Part shown: positions 33,120-42,949 of the stretch, one piece after another
How the letters are laid out: each line of letters opens with the position of its first letter
Numbering within the stretch: position 1 is the stretch's first letter
NCBI RefSeq assembly: GCF_004216575.1
Contig: NZ_SGWW01000003.1
Location: 310,001 to 374,000, forward strand
From: Microcella putealis
GTDB lineage: Bacteria > Actinomycetota > Actinomycetes > Actinomycetales > Microbacteriaceae
Length of the DNA stretch: 64,000 bases
Direction: 5' to 3'
Notes under the pieces: generated by a model
The model's database searches: none
Told to the model about the DNA's origin: nothing
What the model saw: the letters and a program-made list of their open reading frames with translations, nothing else
Position numbers and translations under genes: made by a program

Positions 33120-34382
33120 CTACGCCCCGGTGAGTGCATCAGCCATGCGGTCGATCGCCTCGAGCGCAATGGGGGCGGGCGTGGCGAGGATCATGCGCAC
33201 CCCGCCCGCTCCGGCCGCGCCGCACGCGCGGCCATCGGTGAGGGCGACGCGGGCGTGCTCGCGAAACCACTGCCCGAGGTCTGTCTCGCGCGGGTCGGCG
33301 CCGCCCGGCACGGGCGTCTCGCGCAGGTCGATCCAGCCGATGTAGCTTCCCGCCGGGCGCACGAACCGTGCGCTTGGGATGCGCGCTTCGAGTCGTTCGG
33401 CGACGCTCGCGATCGTGCCGCGCAGGTAGGAGTTGAAGGCGTCCAGCCACGGGCCGCCGTCGCGGTACGCCGCGATGTTGGCGACGACGCCCAGCGTGCT
33501 CGTACCGTGGCCGAACAGCGGACCCTGCTCGGCGACGACGCGCTGGTCGTCGTCGTTGGTGATGATCAGCTGCGCGCACTTTACCCCCGGCAGAGTGAAG
33601 GCTTTCGACGCTGAGGTCGCGGTCAGCGCTTGGCGCGCGGCGGCATCGCTGACCGATGCGTACGGCACGTGGGGCTGCTCGCCCACCAGGATCGGTGCGT
33701 GCACCTCGTCGGCGAAGACGCGCGCACCGTCGTGGCGAGCGACCACCTCGGCGAGGGCGGCGAGCTCGTCGCGCGAGAAGACCTTCCCGCCGGGGTTGTG
33801 CGGGTTGCAGAGAACCACGAGTCGGGCGCCGGCGCCGAGCGCGGCATCGATTGCCGCGAGGTCGAACGACCACTCGCCGCGCGCATCCGTCACGTGGGGC
33901 ACCTCGATCACGGCCCGACCGTGGCGGGGTGGCACCGTCAAGAACGGCATATATGCCGGTGTCGGCACGATGACCGGCGATCCTGCGGGCGTAAACAGAT
34001 CAATCGCGACCGAGAGTCCGTGAATCACGTCGGGCATGTGCTGGATGCGCGCGGGCGCGACGTCCCAATCGAACCGTTCGCGCATCCATGCCGCCGTTGC
34101 CTCCCGCAGCTCGGCCGCGAGCGGGGGCGGCAAATAGCCAAATTCACCCTTATCGACGGCCGCGTGCAGAGCCGCCGTCACGGCCGAATCTGTACCCAGA
34201 TCGCTCTCGGCGACCCACGCCCCGATCATGCCGGGATTCGCCGCCCACTTCATGCCGCCGCGTGCATGAAGGTCGGTGGCGGTGATGGCATCCCACTGGG
34301 CGTGCAGCGCGGCCGCATCGAGCGCGCCGCTAGCGACGTCGCTCACCCTCGTGCCCGGCGTCGACTCATGCGGGGTCGACAC
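33120..34382 (-). CDS. MalY/PatB-type PLP aminotransferase (probable C-S lyase)
   Basis: A 420-residue fold-type I PLP enzyme. The Schiff-base lysine is in TATSASKAFTLPGVKCAQLI, preceded by ARVFADEVHAPILVGEQPHVPYAS and VVLCNPHNPGGKVFSRDEL. The ADEVHAP/SASKAF pattern is typical of MalY/PatB cystathionine beta-lyases rather than classical aspartate aminotransferases. It should cleave cystathionine or related C-S bonds. GTG 34382 lies two bases after the pgm stop, so it is cotranscribed with pgm. The IS481 target duplication lies immediately beyond its stop. Confidence 0.8.
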   Translation of the reverse strand: MSTPHESTPGTRVSDVASGALDAAALHAQWDAITATDLHARGGMKWAANPGMIGAWVAESDLGTDSAVTAALHAAVDKGEFGYLPPPLAAELREATAAWMRERFDWDVAPARIQHMPDVIHGLSVAIDLFTPAGSPVIVPTPAYMPFLTVPPRHGRAVIEVPHVTDARGEWSFDLAAIDAALGAGARLVVLCNPHNPGGKVFSRDELAALAEVVARHDGARVFADEVHAPILVGEQPHVPYASVSDAAARQALTATSASKAFTLPGVKCAQLIITNDDDQRVVAEQGPLFGHGTSTLGVVANIAAYRDGGPWLDAFNSYLRGTIASVAERLEARIPSARFVRPAGSYIGWIDLRETPVPGGADPRETDLGQWFREHARVALTDGRACGAAGAGGVRMILATPAPIALEAIDRMADALTGA

Positions 34383-34384
34383 GA

Positions 34385-36004
34385 TCAGCTGCCGAGGGCT
34401 GCGTCGACGATCTGCTTCGCCTCGGCCTGCACCTCGCGCAGGTGCGACTCGCCGCGGAACGACTCGGCGTAGATCTTATAGACGTTCTCGGTGCCGCTCG
34501 GGCGCGCGGCGAACCACGCGTTCTCGGTCGTGACCTTGACGCCGCCGATCGCCGCGCCGTTGCCAGGGGCGTGACTGAGGCGCGCCGTGATCGGCTCGCC
34601 CGCCAAGGTGTCGGCGGTAATCGCGTCGCCCGACAGCTTCGACAGCGCGGCCTTCTGCTCGGGTGTCGCGGCGGCGTCGATGCGCTCGTAGGCCGGGTCG
34701 CCGAAGCGCTCGGTCTGCTTGCGGTACAGCTCAGACGGGGTCGAGCCGGTGGCCGCCGTGATCTCGCTGGCGAGAAGGGCGAGCAAAATGCCGTCCTTGT
34801 CGGTTGTCCAGACGGTGCCGTCGTGGCGCACGAAGCTCGCGCCCGCGCTCTCTTCGCCGCCGAACGCGACCGAGCCGTCGATAAGGCCGGGCACGAACCA
34901 CTTGAAGCCGACCGGCACCTCCCACAGCGTCCGGCCGAGGCTCTCGACGACGCGGTCGATCATCGTCGACGAGACGAGGGTCTTGCCGATCGCGGCGCCC
35001 GGGCCCCACTGGGGGCGGTGCGTGGCGAGGTATTCGATCGCGACGGCGAGGTAGTGGTTGGGATTCATCAGCCCGCCAACCGGGGTGACGATGCCGTGCC
35101 GGTCGGCGTCGGCGTCGTTGCCGGTGAGCAGCGCGAAGTCATCGCGGTGCGCGAGCACGCTCGCCATCGCGCTCGGGCTCGACGGGTCCATGCGAATCTT
35201 CTCGTCCCAGTCGAGCGTCATGAACGCCCAGGTCGGGTCGACGGCCGGGTTCACGACCGTGAGGTCGATGCCGTAGGTGTCGGCGATGGCGGCCCAGTAG
35301 TCGACGGATGCGCCGCCGAGCGGGTCGGCGCCGATGCGCAGGCCGGCGTCACGCACGGCGCCGAGGTTCACGATGTGACGCAGATCGTCGACGTAGTGCC
35401 GGCGATAGTCGTAGGGCTGCGTGTCGACCACGACCGAGCGCTTCACCTCGGCGTTGCCGCCGCGGATGATGGCGTTTGCCCGGTCGGCGATCCAGCCCGT
35501 GGCGTCGGAGTCGGCGGGGCCGCCGTGCGGCGGGTTGTACTTGAAGCCGCCATCGCGGGGCGGGTTGTGGCTTGGCGTGATGACGATGCCGTCGGCCTGA
35601 CCGCCGGACGCCTCGCCGTTGTGGCGGATAATCGCGTGGCTGAGCGCCGGGGTCGGCACGAACCCGGCCCGCGAGTCGACGAGCGCCGTCACGCCGTTGC
35701 CCGCCAGCACTTCGAGGGCGGTGCGCTGAGCCGGCGCCGAGAGTGCGTGCGTGTCAGCGCCGACGAAGACGGGGCCAGTGATGCCGTGCTGGGCCCGGTA
35801 CTCGACGATCGCCTGGGTGATGGCGGCGATGTGGGTGTCGGTGAAGGCCCCGTCGAGGCTCGAGCCGCGGTGGCCACTCGTGCCGAACGCGACCCGCTGG
35901 GCGGGGTCGTCCATGTTGGGCTGGCGGTCGACGTACGCGGCAACGAGCGCCTCGACGTCGATCAGGTCGTGCGGCTGGGCGGGGGTTCCGGCGCGAGACG
36001 TCAT
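34385..36004 (-). CDS. pgm: Phosphoglucomutase (alpha-D-glucose-specific)
   Basis: A 539-residue phosphohexomutase interconverting glucose-1-phosphate and glucose-6-phosphate. The N-terminal [12 protein letters not shown], the phosphoserine loop [24 protein letters not shown], the metal loop [14 protein letters not shown], the sugar loop [11 protein letters not shown] and the phosphate-binding [16 protein letters not shown] are all present. ATG 36004 is preferred; a longer frame adds 35 unlikely residues. TTGGAT stands six bases before the start as a possible weak -10. Confidence 0.93.
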   Translation of the reverse strand: MTSRAGTPAQPHDLIDVEALVAAYVDRQPNMDDPAQRVAFGTSGHRGSSLDGAFTDTHIAAITQAIVEYRAQHGITGPVFVGADTHALSAPAQRTALEVLAGNGVTALVDSRAGFVPTPALSHAIIRHNGEASGGQADGIVITPSHNPPRDGGFKYNPPHGGPADSDATGWIADRANAIIRGGNAEVKRSVVVDTQPYDYRRHYVDDLRHIVNLGAVRDAGLRIGADPLGGASVDYWAAIADTYGIDLTVVNPAVDPTWAFMTLDWDEKIRMDPSSPSAMASVLAHRDDFALLTGNDADADRHGIVTPVGGLMNPNHYLAVAIEYLATHRPQWGPGAAIGKTLVSSTMIDRVVESLGRTLWEVPVGFKWFVPGLIDGSVAFGGEESAGASFVRHDGTVWTTDKDGILLALLASEITAATGSTPSELYRKQTERFGDPAYERIDAAATPEQKAALSKLSGDAITADTLAGEPITARLSHAPGNGAAIGGVKVTTENAWFAARPSGTENVYKIYAESFRGESHLREVQAEAKQIVDAALGS

Positions 36005-36336
36005 GGGGCCATCCAACCACCGCGGCCTTGCCACAGTCGTGACGTTTCTCAGGAACTTAGCCGGGCGCATCCCGCGGTTCCGCGGGTACGCCCCCCGCCA
36101 GCGCGACACTGGCCGTTTGGTGCGAGACCCGACGTACGTTTACCCGGTACTGCAACGAACGTGCGGTGTTGCCAGCATCGAGCCTGGTGCGCAGCAGTTC
36201 GCCGCACCGTGCCCGCTGTGCAGCCCCGCACTGCGCTGCGCCCCGCACTGCGCCCCGCACTGCGCTGCGCCCCGCACTGCGCCCCGCGCTGCTCCGCGCC
36301 GCGCCCGGCCCACACGCCCCGCAATAGACTCGGCCC
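36005..36336. other. Intergenic region between pgm and pheA
   Basis: This 332-base divergent gap holds no gene I can support. Its left half carries the possible pgm promoter. Its right half contains the 29-bp minisatellite at 36224-36291 and, at 36325-36330, TAGACT, the -10 of the leaderless pheA transcript. Confidence 0.6.
36224..36291. repeat. 29-bp tandem repeat (two and a third copies)
   Basis: The unit is CCCCGCACTGCGCTGCG followed by CCCCGCACTGCG. It occurs at 36224-36252 and 36253-36281, with a partial copy CCCCGCGCTG at 36282-36291. Within each unit the block CCCCGCACTGCG is itself repeated with a 5-base insert. It ends about 34 bases before the pheA -10, so copy number changes could alter the upstream promoter region. 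Confidence 0.85.
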
Positions 36337-37287
36337 ATGAGTGAGACCGCCGCGCCCCCGACGTACTCGTACCTCGGGCCGGCCGGCACCTTCACCTGGG
36401 AGGCCCTGCGCCAGGTGCCCGACGCCGAGGGCGCCACGTGGCGCAGCGTCTCGAACGCGGGTGAAGCCTTCGCCGATGTCGTGACGGGCCGCAGCGTCGG
36501 CGCGATGATCGCAATCGAGAATTCGGTCGAGGGCGGTGTGAGTGCCACGCAGGATGCGCTCGCCACCGTTCCGGGGCTGCGCATCGTGGGCGAGTACCTC
36601 GTCCCCGTGAACTTCGTGCTCGTCGCCCGCCACGGAACGACGATTGAGGATGTTCGCACCGTCTCCGCGCATCCGGTCGCCTATGCGCAGTGCCGCCGTT
36701 TCTTGGAGAGCGCGCTGCCCAGCCACGGCCACATTCCGGCCGCGTCAAACGTTGCCGCCGCCGCGGGCCTGCTCACGAGCGAGCTCGCGGAGGCCGCCGT
36801 CGCGCCGCCCAGCATCACCGAGCACCACGACCTCGCGGTGCTCGCCGAGAGCATCGGCGACAACCCGAACGCGGTCACGCGCTTCGTGCTGGTCAGTCGC
36901 ACGCTCGGCCTGCCGCCGAAAACCGGAGCTGACAAGACGAGCATCATCGTTGAGCTGCCCGACGATGCCCCCGGCCGCCTGCTCGAGATGCTCGAACAGT
37001 TCGCGACCCGGGGCGTCAACATGAGCCTCATCGAGTCGCGGCCCATCGGCGATGAACTCGGCCGCTACCGCTTCGTCATCGATCTCGACGGTCACGTGCA
37101 CGACGAGCGTGTCGCCGACGCACTGCTCGGCCTGCGCCGCTTCAGCCCGAACGTGATGTTTTTAGGCTCGTACCCGCGCGCCGATAAGCGGCCCGTCGAG
37201 TTCGTGCCGCAGTACTCCGACGACGTCTTTACGGATGCGCGTGATTGGCTCCGCGGAATTCTTGCGGGCGAACCTCCCGTCGCCTAG
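36337..37287 (+). CDS. pheA: Prephenate dehydratase
   Basis: A 316-residue monofunctional prephenate dehydratase for phenylalanine synthesis. The catalytic domain opens YSYLGPAGTFTWEAL and contains AMIAIENSVEGGVSATQDAL and NPNAVTRFVLVSR (conserved Thr-Arg-Phe). The C-terminal ACT domain (TSIIVELPDDAPGRLLEMLEQFATRGVNMSLIESRPIGDELGRYRFVIDLDGH) includes the ESRP motif for phenylalanine feedback binding. The ATG is six bases from TAGACT (36325-36330), so it is probably leaderless. Confidence 0.94.
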   Translation: MSETAAPPTYSYLGPAGTFTWEALRQVPDAEGATWRSVSNAGEAFADVVTGRSVGAMIAIENSVEGGVSATQDALATVPGLRIVGEYLVPVNFVLVARHGTTIEDVRTVSAHPVAYAQCRRFLESALPSHGHIPAASNVAAAAGLLTSELAEAAVAPPSITEHHDLAVLAESIGDNPNAVTRFVLVSRTLGLPPKTGADKTSIIVELPDDAPGRLLEMLEQFATRGVNMSLIESRPIGDELGRYRFVIDLDGHVHDERVADALLGLRRFSPNVMFLGSYPRADKRPVEFVPQYSDDVFTDARDWLRGILAGEPPVA

Positions 37288-37400
37288 TTGACCCTGCGCC
37301 GCACATCGCCGTGCGGCATCTTTCGGGGCGCTCACGAACTCGTGACGCATCCCCAGCTCTGCCCCCCGAACGGGGGTGAGAGCGCGACCACGACCAATGT

Positions 37401-37412
37401 CGAAATCTTTCG
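37401..37412. promoter_or_regulatory. BxlR-like box upstream of the surface xylanase
   Basis: CGAAA-TC-TTTCG is a perfect inverted repeat (extendable by one T/A pair to 37400-37413). It is the near twin of CGAAA-C-TTTCG in the bxlE leader, differing by one base in spacing. It lies about 80 bases upstream of the proposed xylanase promoter, so it could act at a distance or mark a second promoter. Confidence 0.5.
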
Positions 37413-37445
37413 ATTGCATTTCGGTAACGGCTCGGTAACAGTAAG

Positions 37446-37496
37446 TTGGCAAACCCAACAAACCCGTTGTTTGCCGTCGCGCAATCTGCCTATCCT
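37446..37496 (+). promoter_or_regulatory. Promoter and candidate XylR operators of the surface xylanase gene
   Basis: TTGTTT (37467-37472) and TATCCT (37491-37496) are 18 bases apart and form a plausible promoter. Overlapping and just upstream are TTGGC-N6-AACAA (37446-37461) and AACAA-N5-TTGTT (37457-37471). These half-sites resemble those at xylR/xylA and at the bxl promoter. Confidence 0.5.
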
Positions 37497-37531
37497 CCGC
37501 GGGTACGTCCCATCTCGCGCAAAGGAGCGCC

Positions 37532-40500
37532 ATGCCTCGGCATCGCCACACCGAAAGTTTCGCGCACGATCCCGGCCCAGTGCGACATGGCCGCCGTGCT
37601 TTCCGACCTCGACGGGCACGATCAGGCCTCGCTGCGTTTGCGGCGGCAGCCCTGATCGTCGCCCCCCTCACCGCTCTGACTCCCGCTGCTGCCGCAGACA
37701 CGGTCATCGGTGACGACGACTTCTCGTCGCCGATCAGCTCGACCTGGCAGACCCGCGGGGGTTCCACGTTCGCCTACGTGGACGTCGAGGGTGATCAAGC
37801 CCTCGAGATCAGCAACCGCGCTGACTCGTGGCGCGGCATTGAGACGGCCCCGGGCGTGCTTGAGCCGGGCGCGAGCTACACGATCAGCGCGGAGGTTCGC
37901 CTCCCCGCGTCGGCAACCGCCGCATCCGTCGCCCGCTTTGTTCAGAACCCTGGCCCGACGCAGCAGTTCCAGCGCATCGCCGAAACCGAGACCCCCGTCG
38001 ACAACGTCGGGTGGGCCGCGATCGCAGGAACGTTCACTACCCCTGCGACCGGCGCTTCTCTTCTGTACCTCGAGGTCGACGCGACCGGCACGATCCTGGT
38101 CGACAACCTCGTGCTCACGCGTCTCGCCGACGAGCCCACTGAGCCGGTCATCACACCGATCTCGAGCTACGACTTCTCTGCCGGGCTTCCGGCCGAGTGG
38201 GACTGGCGTCAAAGCGGTGGCCCCGTCAACGGCTCAACCGCGCAATTCTTGACCGTCGAGAACGTGGGTGACAACCCCGCGCTGCGTGTCACCGACCGCG
38301 ACCAAGACTTCGATGGAATCGAAACGGTTCCCGGCCTCCTGGAGGAGGGCGTCGAGTACACGGTCTCAATGGATGTGCGTCTCGCTCCGGAAACGTCGGG
38401 TGGCGAACGCGCCGCGAAGCTGGTCATCGTGCCCGGCTTCACGACGGTGCCCGGTACCGACGCGACCGTAACGACAGACGAATGGACGACCATCACGGGT
38501 ACGTTCACGGCGCCAGCACCGGTAAACGGCGAGCTGAAGATCTACGTCGGTCTCGGCAACGCACCCGGAACGGGTGGGCCCGAGCAGCCGGCCGACGTCT
38601 ACTCGTACTTCATCGACAACATCGAGCTCAGCTCGGTTGATGACGGCGGCGACCCGGTCGACCCGGGGCCCACCGACCCGGGAACACCGGGTGAGCGCAT
38701 CGACGCGATGTCGACGAGCTTCGAAGACGGCCTCGATGGCTGGGTTCTGCGTCAGTCAAGCAATCTCGACATCGACCCGACCGTCGACGTCACCACCGAG
38801 TTTGCGTACGACGGGGTGCAGTCGGCTGTTGTCGCCAACCGCGGTAACCAGGGCGACGGGATCGGTTTCAACGTCATTGACACGCTGCTGCCCGGCATCA
38901 GCTACGAGCTGAGCGCGTGGGTGCGTTTTGCCCCCGGCCAGCCGGCCGGTGACATCTGGATGACCCTCCAGGCAGACAGTGCCTTCCAGACGATCGCGCA
39001 GTTCACGGGGCTCTCTAACGGCGAGTTCCGGCAGGTCGAGGCGACCATCACGATGCCGCCGAATGCGCTGGGTACCGGACTGCTGTACTTCGAGACGGCC
39101 TTCGCCCAGGGTGCGACGGGCAACACCTCGACGTTCTACATCGACGCGATCGAGGTCGTCCAGGCCGAGCAGCTCGACGTCGCTGACCTGCTGCCGATCA
39201 AGGACACGCTCGACTTCCCCGTCGGTGTCGCCATCGACTCCCGCGAGACGGGTGGAGCGCAGGCCGGCACGGTCACGCGTCACTTCGAGCAGCTGACGGC
39301 TGAGAACTCGATGAAGCCCGAGGCCTTCTACAACGGTCAGCAGGAGTTCATTTCGCCGACCGACGCCATCCAGGTGATGAACTTCGCGCGCGACAACGAC
39401 CTACGCGTCTGGGGTCACACCCTGGTGTGGCACGCACAGACCCCGGCGTTCTTCTTCCAGACCACTGAGGGTGCCCCGCTCACGACGTCGGACACGGACA
39501 AGCAGATTCTCCGTGACCGCATGCGCGAGCACATCTTCAACGTGGCAGAGCTCTACGCCGACGAGTACGGCCTCTACGGCGACACGAACCCCATCGTGGC
39601 GTTCGACGTCGTCAACGAGGTCATCACCGACTCGAACACCACCGACGACGGCCTCCGTCGCAGCGAATGGTACCGCGTCCTCGGCGAAGAGTTCATCGAT
39701 CTGGCGTTCCAGTACGCGGACGAGGCGTTCAACGACGTCTACGCGGCCGAGTCGGCCGATCGCCCGGTGGCGTTGTTCATCAACGACTACAACACCGAGC
39801 TGTTCCCGAAGGGCACGCGCATGCTTGACCTTCTCGAGCGTCTCATCGACCGGGGCGTCCCGGTGGATGGCGTAGGCCACCAGATGCACGTCAGCCTGTC
39901 GTTCCCGGTCGATGACCTGGGGGCAACGCTCGAGCGCTTCGCACCGCTCGGCCTGCAGCAGGCGGTCACCGAGCTCGACGTGACGACCGGTACGCCCGAG
40001 TCGGAGGCACTGTTCATCGACCAGGGCTACTTCTACCAGACGGCGTTCGAGGACTTCCGCGCCTTCCACGCCGAGACCGGTCAGCTGTTCTCGGCGACGG
40101 TGTGGGGCCTCAGCGACAACCGCAGCTGGCGTTCCGACCGCGGTGGCCCGCTGCTGTTCGACGAGCGTCTGCAGGGCAAGCCCGCCTACTTTGGCGTGGT
40201 GAACGGCGAACTGCCGGCTCCGCAGCGTTCGGCGAACACGTTCGGCGCGACGGTGACGTCGGCGACCGACCGTCAGTGGCAGCGGATGCCCGACATCCGT
40301 ATCGATGCGGATGCGACGTTCCAGACGCGCTGGGCTAACGACACGCTGTACGTGCTCGTCGAGGTCGCGGATGCGACCGTCGACGCGGGCGACGCCGTCG
40401 AGGCACAGGTCGGCGATGTCGAGGTCACGGTCACCCGCGCCGACGCACAGGTGACGTCGGCTGAAGGCTGGTCGACGGTCATCGAGCTGCCGCTCACCGA

Positions 40501-41725
40501 CCCGGCCGAGGGCGACCTGGTCGCGTTCGACGTGCGCGTCATCGACGACGGTGAGGTGCGTGCCGGGTGGAACTCGCCCGGCGTGCTCGGTTCGCTGACG
40601 TTGCTCGAGCCGCTCAGCTTCGTTGAGGTGGTCGAGGCGGATGTTGCCCCGACGATCGATGGAGTCATCGAGGCGGCGTGGGATGACGCGACCGTCGTCG
40701 AGACGGGCAAGCAGGTTGAGGGTGCGGGCGCGACCGCGTCGGCCACTGTCAAGACGCTCTGGCGCGACACGCAGCTGTACGTGCTCATGGAGGTCGCCGA
40801 CCCCGACGTCAACCTCGACGGTTCCGACCCCTGGCAGCAGGACTCGGTCGAGATCTACGTCGACGGTGGCAACTTTAGGAACGGCTCGTACCGCTACGAC
40901 GACACGCAGATTCGCATCAGTGCGGAGAACGTGGTGTCGTTCGGTGGCGGCGGCGACCTGCCGTTCCAGGAGGCGCGCGTTGTGTCGCAGACGGCGATCG
41001 TCGATGGCGGTTACGTCGTCGAGGTCGCGATCGACATGCTCTCGTACTCGGGGGTCGACACCGTTCACGGTCTCGACTTCCAGGTCAACGACGCGGCGAA
41101 CGGGGCTCGCCAGGGCATCCGCAACTGGGCAGACCCCTCGGGCGCCGGATTCCAGTCGACAGCCCGCTGGGGTGTCGGCCAGTTCGTTGCCGAGGCCTCG
41201 ACTGCGCCGACCGGCCCCGTGATTGACCTCGGCTCGCCGAGCGTTGTGCAGGGCGGCACGATTCCGATCGAGCTGTCGGGCCTCACGCCCGGCTCCGAGG
41301 TCGACATCGTGCTCGTGCCGGCGACGTTCGACACGCTCGGTCTCGAGCTCGCGGCTGCGCAGTTCGGTGCGGCGGCGGCATTCGTGCCCGCGGCCGTCGA
41401 GTTCCCGCTTCTGCTCGGCTCGTTCACGGCCGATGAGAACGGGGAGGTGTCGGGGTCGGTGACGATTCCGGCGGATGTCCCGGTGGGCGACTACCGTCTG
41501 CTCGCGATCGTCGACGGCGTCGAGGTGGCCTCGGCCGACCTTGCCGTCGCGGCGGCCGCGACGGGTGGTGGCACCGGTGGCACAGGTGGTGCAGGCGGGT
41601 CCGGCGGTGCCGGCGCGCTGCCCACGACGGGAGCAGGGAACCTGTCGTGGATGCTCCTGCTCGCGCTCGGTCTGATGGCGGCGGGTGCGGCGACCCGAGC
41701 CGTCCGCTCGCGTCAGGCGGCGTAG
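37532..41725 (+). CDS. Cell-wall-anchored modular GH10 xylanase
   Basis: A 1397-residue secreted enzyme. A long basic signal peptide ends near Ala55. Three CBM4_9/CBM22-like domains follow (about residues 57-195, 208-366 and 392-545, each opening like DFSSPISSTWQTRGGS or SFEDGLDGWVLRQ). The GH10 domain (about 550-890) has acid/base Glu696 in FDVVNEV and nucleophile Glu814 in AVTELDV. Two CBM9-like domains (about 895-1030 and 1032-1205), an Ig-like domain and a Gly/Thr linker lead to the sorting signal LPTTG (1363-1367), a hydrophobic helix and RSRQAA, the sortase layout. It should degrade xylan at the surface and supply BxlEFG. AAAGGAG precedes the ATG. Confidence 0.92.
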   Translation: MPRHRHTESFAHDPGPVRHGRRAFRPRRARSGLAAFAAAALIVAPLTALTPAAAADTVIGDDDFSSPISSTWQTRGGSTFAYVDVEGDQALEISNRADSWRGIETAPGVLEPGASYTISAEVRLPASATAASVARFVQNPGPTQQFQRIAETETPVDNVGWAAIAGTFTTPATGASLLYLEVDATGTILVDNLVLTRLADEPTEPVITPISSYDFSAGLPAEWDWRQSGGPVNGSTAQFLTVENVGDNPALRVTDRDQDFDGIETVPGLLEEGVEYTVSMDVRLAPETSGGERAAKLVIVPGFTTVPGTDATVTTDEWTTITGTFTAPAPVNGELKIYVGLGNAPGTGGPEQPADVYSYFIDNIELSSVDDGGDPVDPGPTDPGTPGERIDAMSTSFEDGLDGWVLRQSSNLDIDPTVDVTTEFAYDGVQSAVVANRGNQGDGIGFNVIDTLLPGISYELSAWVRFAPGQPAGDIWMTLQADSAFQTIAQFTGLSNGEFRQVEATITMPPNALGTGLLYFETAFAQGATGNTSTFYIDAIEVVQAEQLDVADLLPIKDTLDFPVGVAIDSRETGGAQAGTVTRHFEQLTAENSMKPEAFYNGQQEFISPTDAIQVMNFARDNDLRVWGHTLVWHAQTPAFFFQTTEGAPLTTSDTDKQILRDRMREHIFNVAELYADEYGLYGDTNPIVAFDVVNEVITDSNTTDDGLRRSEWYRVLGEEFIDLAFQYADEAFNDVYAAESADRPVALFINDYNTELFPKGTRMLDLLERLIDRGVPVDGVGHQMHVSLSFPVDDLGATLERFAPLGLQQAVTELDVTTGTPESEALFIDQGYFYQTAFEDFRAFHAETGQLFSATVWGLSDNRSWRSDRGGPLLFDERLQGKPAYFGVVNGELPAPQRSANTFGATVTSATDRQWQRMPDIRIDADATFQTRWANDTLYVLVEVADATVDAGDAVEAQVGDVEVTVTRADAQVTSAEGWSTVIELPLTDPAEGDLVAFDVRVIDDGEVRAGWNSPGVLGSLTLLEPLSFVEVVEADVAPTIDGVIEAAWDDATVVETGKQVEGAGATASATVKTLWRDTQLYVLMEVADPDVNLDGSDPWQQDSVEIYVDGGNFRNGSYRYDDTQIRISAENVVSFGGGGDLPFQEARVVSQTAIVDGGYVVEVAIDMLSYSGVDTVHGLDFQVNDAANGARQGIRNWADPSGAGFQSTARWGVGQFVAEASTAPTGPVIDLGSPSVVQGGTIPIELSGLTPGSEVDIVLVPATFDTLGLELAAAQFGAAAAFVPAAVEFPLLLGSFTADENGEVSGSVTIPADVPVGDYRLLAIVDGVEVASADLAVAAAATGGGTGGTGGAGGSGGAGALPTTGAGNLSWMLLLALGLMAAGAATRAVRSRQAA

Positions 41726-41742
41726 CCGGAGCGCAATAAAGG

Positions 41743-41776
41743 AAACGGGGGTGTCGCGGGTGCGGCACCCCCGTTT
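41743..41776 (+). terminator. Terminator after the surface xylanase
   Basis: AAACGGGGGTG (41743-41753) pairs perfectly with CACCCCCGTTT (41766-41776) around a 12-base loop, 18 bases after the stop. The T-run is minimal (GTTTCGCG). The convergent lipid kinase gene ends 69 bases further on, so it may serve both. Confidence 0.7.
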
Positions 41777-41844
41777 CGCGTGTCACGGACACCGCGCCGG
41801 CCGCACGCCCCGCGCGTGGCTGGACGGGGTGCGGGGGAACGCGC

Positions 41845-42831
41845 CTACTTCTTCTTCGGTGCCCGCACGATGAGCGAGCCCGGCGCGACCTTCACGTCGA
41901 CGCCCGTGACGAGGCCCATGCCCTCGCCGTCGATTTCAAACTCTTCGGGCTTTTCGAATCGCAGGCTGGCGTGGCGTCCCTGGAAGTAACGCAGGCCGCG
42001 CACGGGTTTGTTGCCCTTCAGCAGCTGGCGCCCGGCGCGGGTTTTGCGCACGACGCCGTTCTCCCAGAAGACGGCCGTCGATACGCGCACCCAGCCGGCG
42101 AAGTTGCGCGGCCGCATTCCGACGATGTCGAGCAGCCCGTCGTCGATGACGGCGTCGGGCATGAGCAGCACACCACCGGGCAGCGCTCCGCAGTTGCCGA
42201 CGATGAGTGTGTGCACCGAGGTCGTGCGCGGTGACGAGCCGTCGAGCGTGTAGGTGAGGCGCACCGCGTCGACGTCGCGCACGATGCGAGCGATGGCTTC
42301 GACGTAGGCGAGCCAGCCCACGCGCTTCTTCAGCTCGGGGTTCGTGGCGGCGATCATCTTCGCGTCGATGCCAATGCCGATCATGACGATGAAGGCGTGC
42401 TCTTCGGTCGCCCCGTCGGTGCGGATGATCGTGGCGATTCCCGCATCGATCGCCCGGTCGTCGCCGTCGAAGACCGTGTCGACGGCCTCGTCCATGCGGT
42501 TCACCGAGATGCCGAGGTTACGGGCGAGCAGGTTGCCCGTGCCGGCCGGAAGCAGGGTCATCGGCAGCCCCGAGTCGATGAGGCCCTCGCTGGCGGCGCG
42601 GACGGTGCCGTCCCCGCCCGCGACGAGCACCGCATCCACCTTGTCTTTCGCCGCCTGCCGGGCGAGGTTCTGGCCGGGCTCGTCTTCCGTGGTCTCGAGC
42701 CACAGGGTGGGCGCGTAGCCGTGTTCGGCCTCGCGTTCGGCCACGGCAGCGCGCAGCTTCTCGGCATCGATCTTGATCGGGTTGTACACGACGGCGATGC
42801 GGCGCTGATCGGAGCGCGAGGCGGGCGACAT
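41845..42831 (-). CDS. Diacylglycerol/lipid kinase family protein
   Basis: A 328-residue protein with the DAGK catalytic domain: [12 protein letters not shown] at the N terminus, the nucleotide loop [20 protein letters not shown] and [19 protein letters not shown]. The C-terminal domain includes [29 protein letters not shown] and [32 protein letters not shown]. It should phosphorylate diacylglycerol or a related lipid alcohol at the membrane surface. ATG 42831 has TACGCT (minus strand, 42839-42844) seven bases upstream. Confidence 0.87.
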   Translation of the reverse strand: MSPASRSDQRRIAVVYNPIKIDAEKLRAAVAEREAEHGYAPTLWLETTEDEPGQNLARQAAKDKVDAVLVAGGDGTVRAASEGLIDSGLPMTLLPAGTGNLLARNLGISVNRMDEAVDTVFDGDDRAIDAGIATIIRTDGATEEHAFIVMIGIGIDAKMIAATNPELKKRVGWLAYVEAIARIVRDVDAVRLTYTLDGSSPRTTSVHTLIVGNCGALPGGVLLMPDAVIDDGLLDIVGMRPRNFAGWVRVSTAVFWENGVVRKTRAGRQLLKGNKPVRGLRYFQGRHASLRFEKPEEFEIDGEGMGLVTGVDVKVAPGSLIVRAPKKK

Positions 42832-42949
42832 GCCGCTCAGCGTATGCCCATTGACTATGCCTGTGCCGAGGGAAATTCGTTCGGTGTTCACTCAGCCGGT
42901 GCGCGGCTGGCCGGGCGGCCCTCGGCGACCGCGTGCCAGACTAGAGCGC

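Noticed and set aside
36224..36291. Possible CRISPR array
   Set aside because: The repeats are tandem without unique spacers, and no cas genes are in the window.
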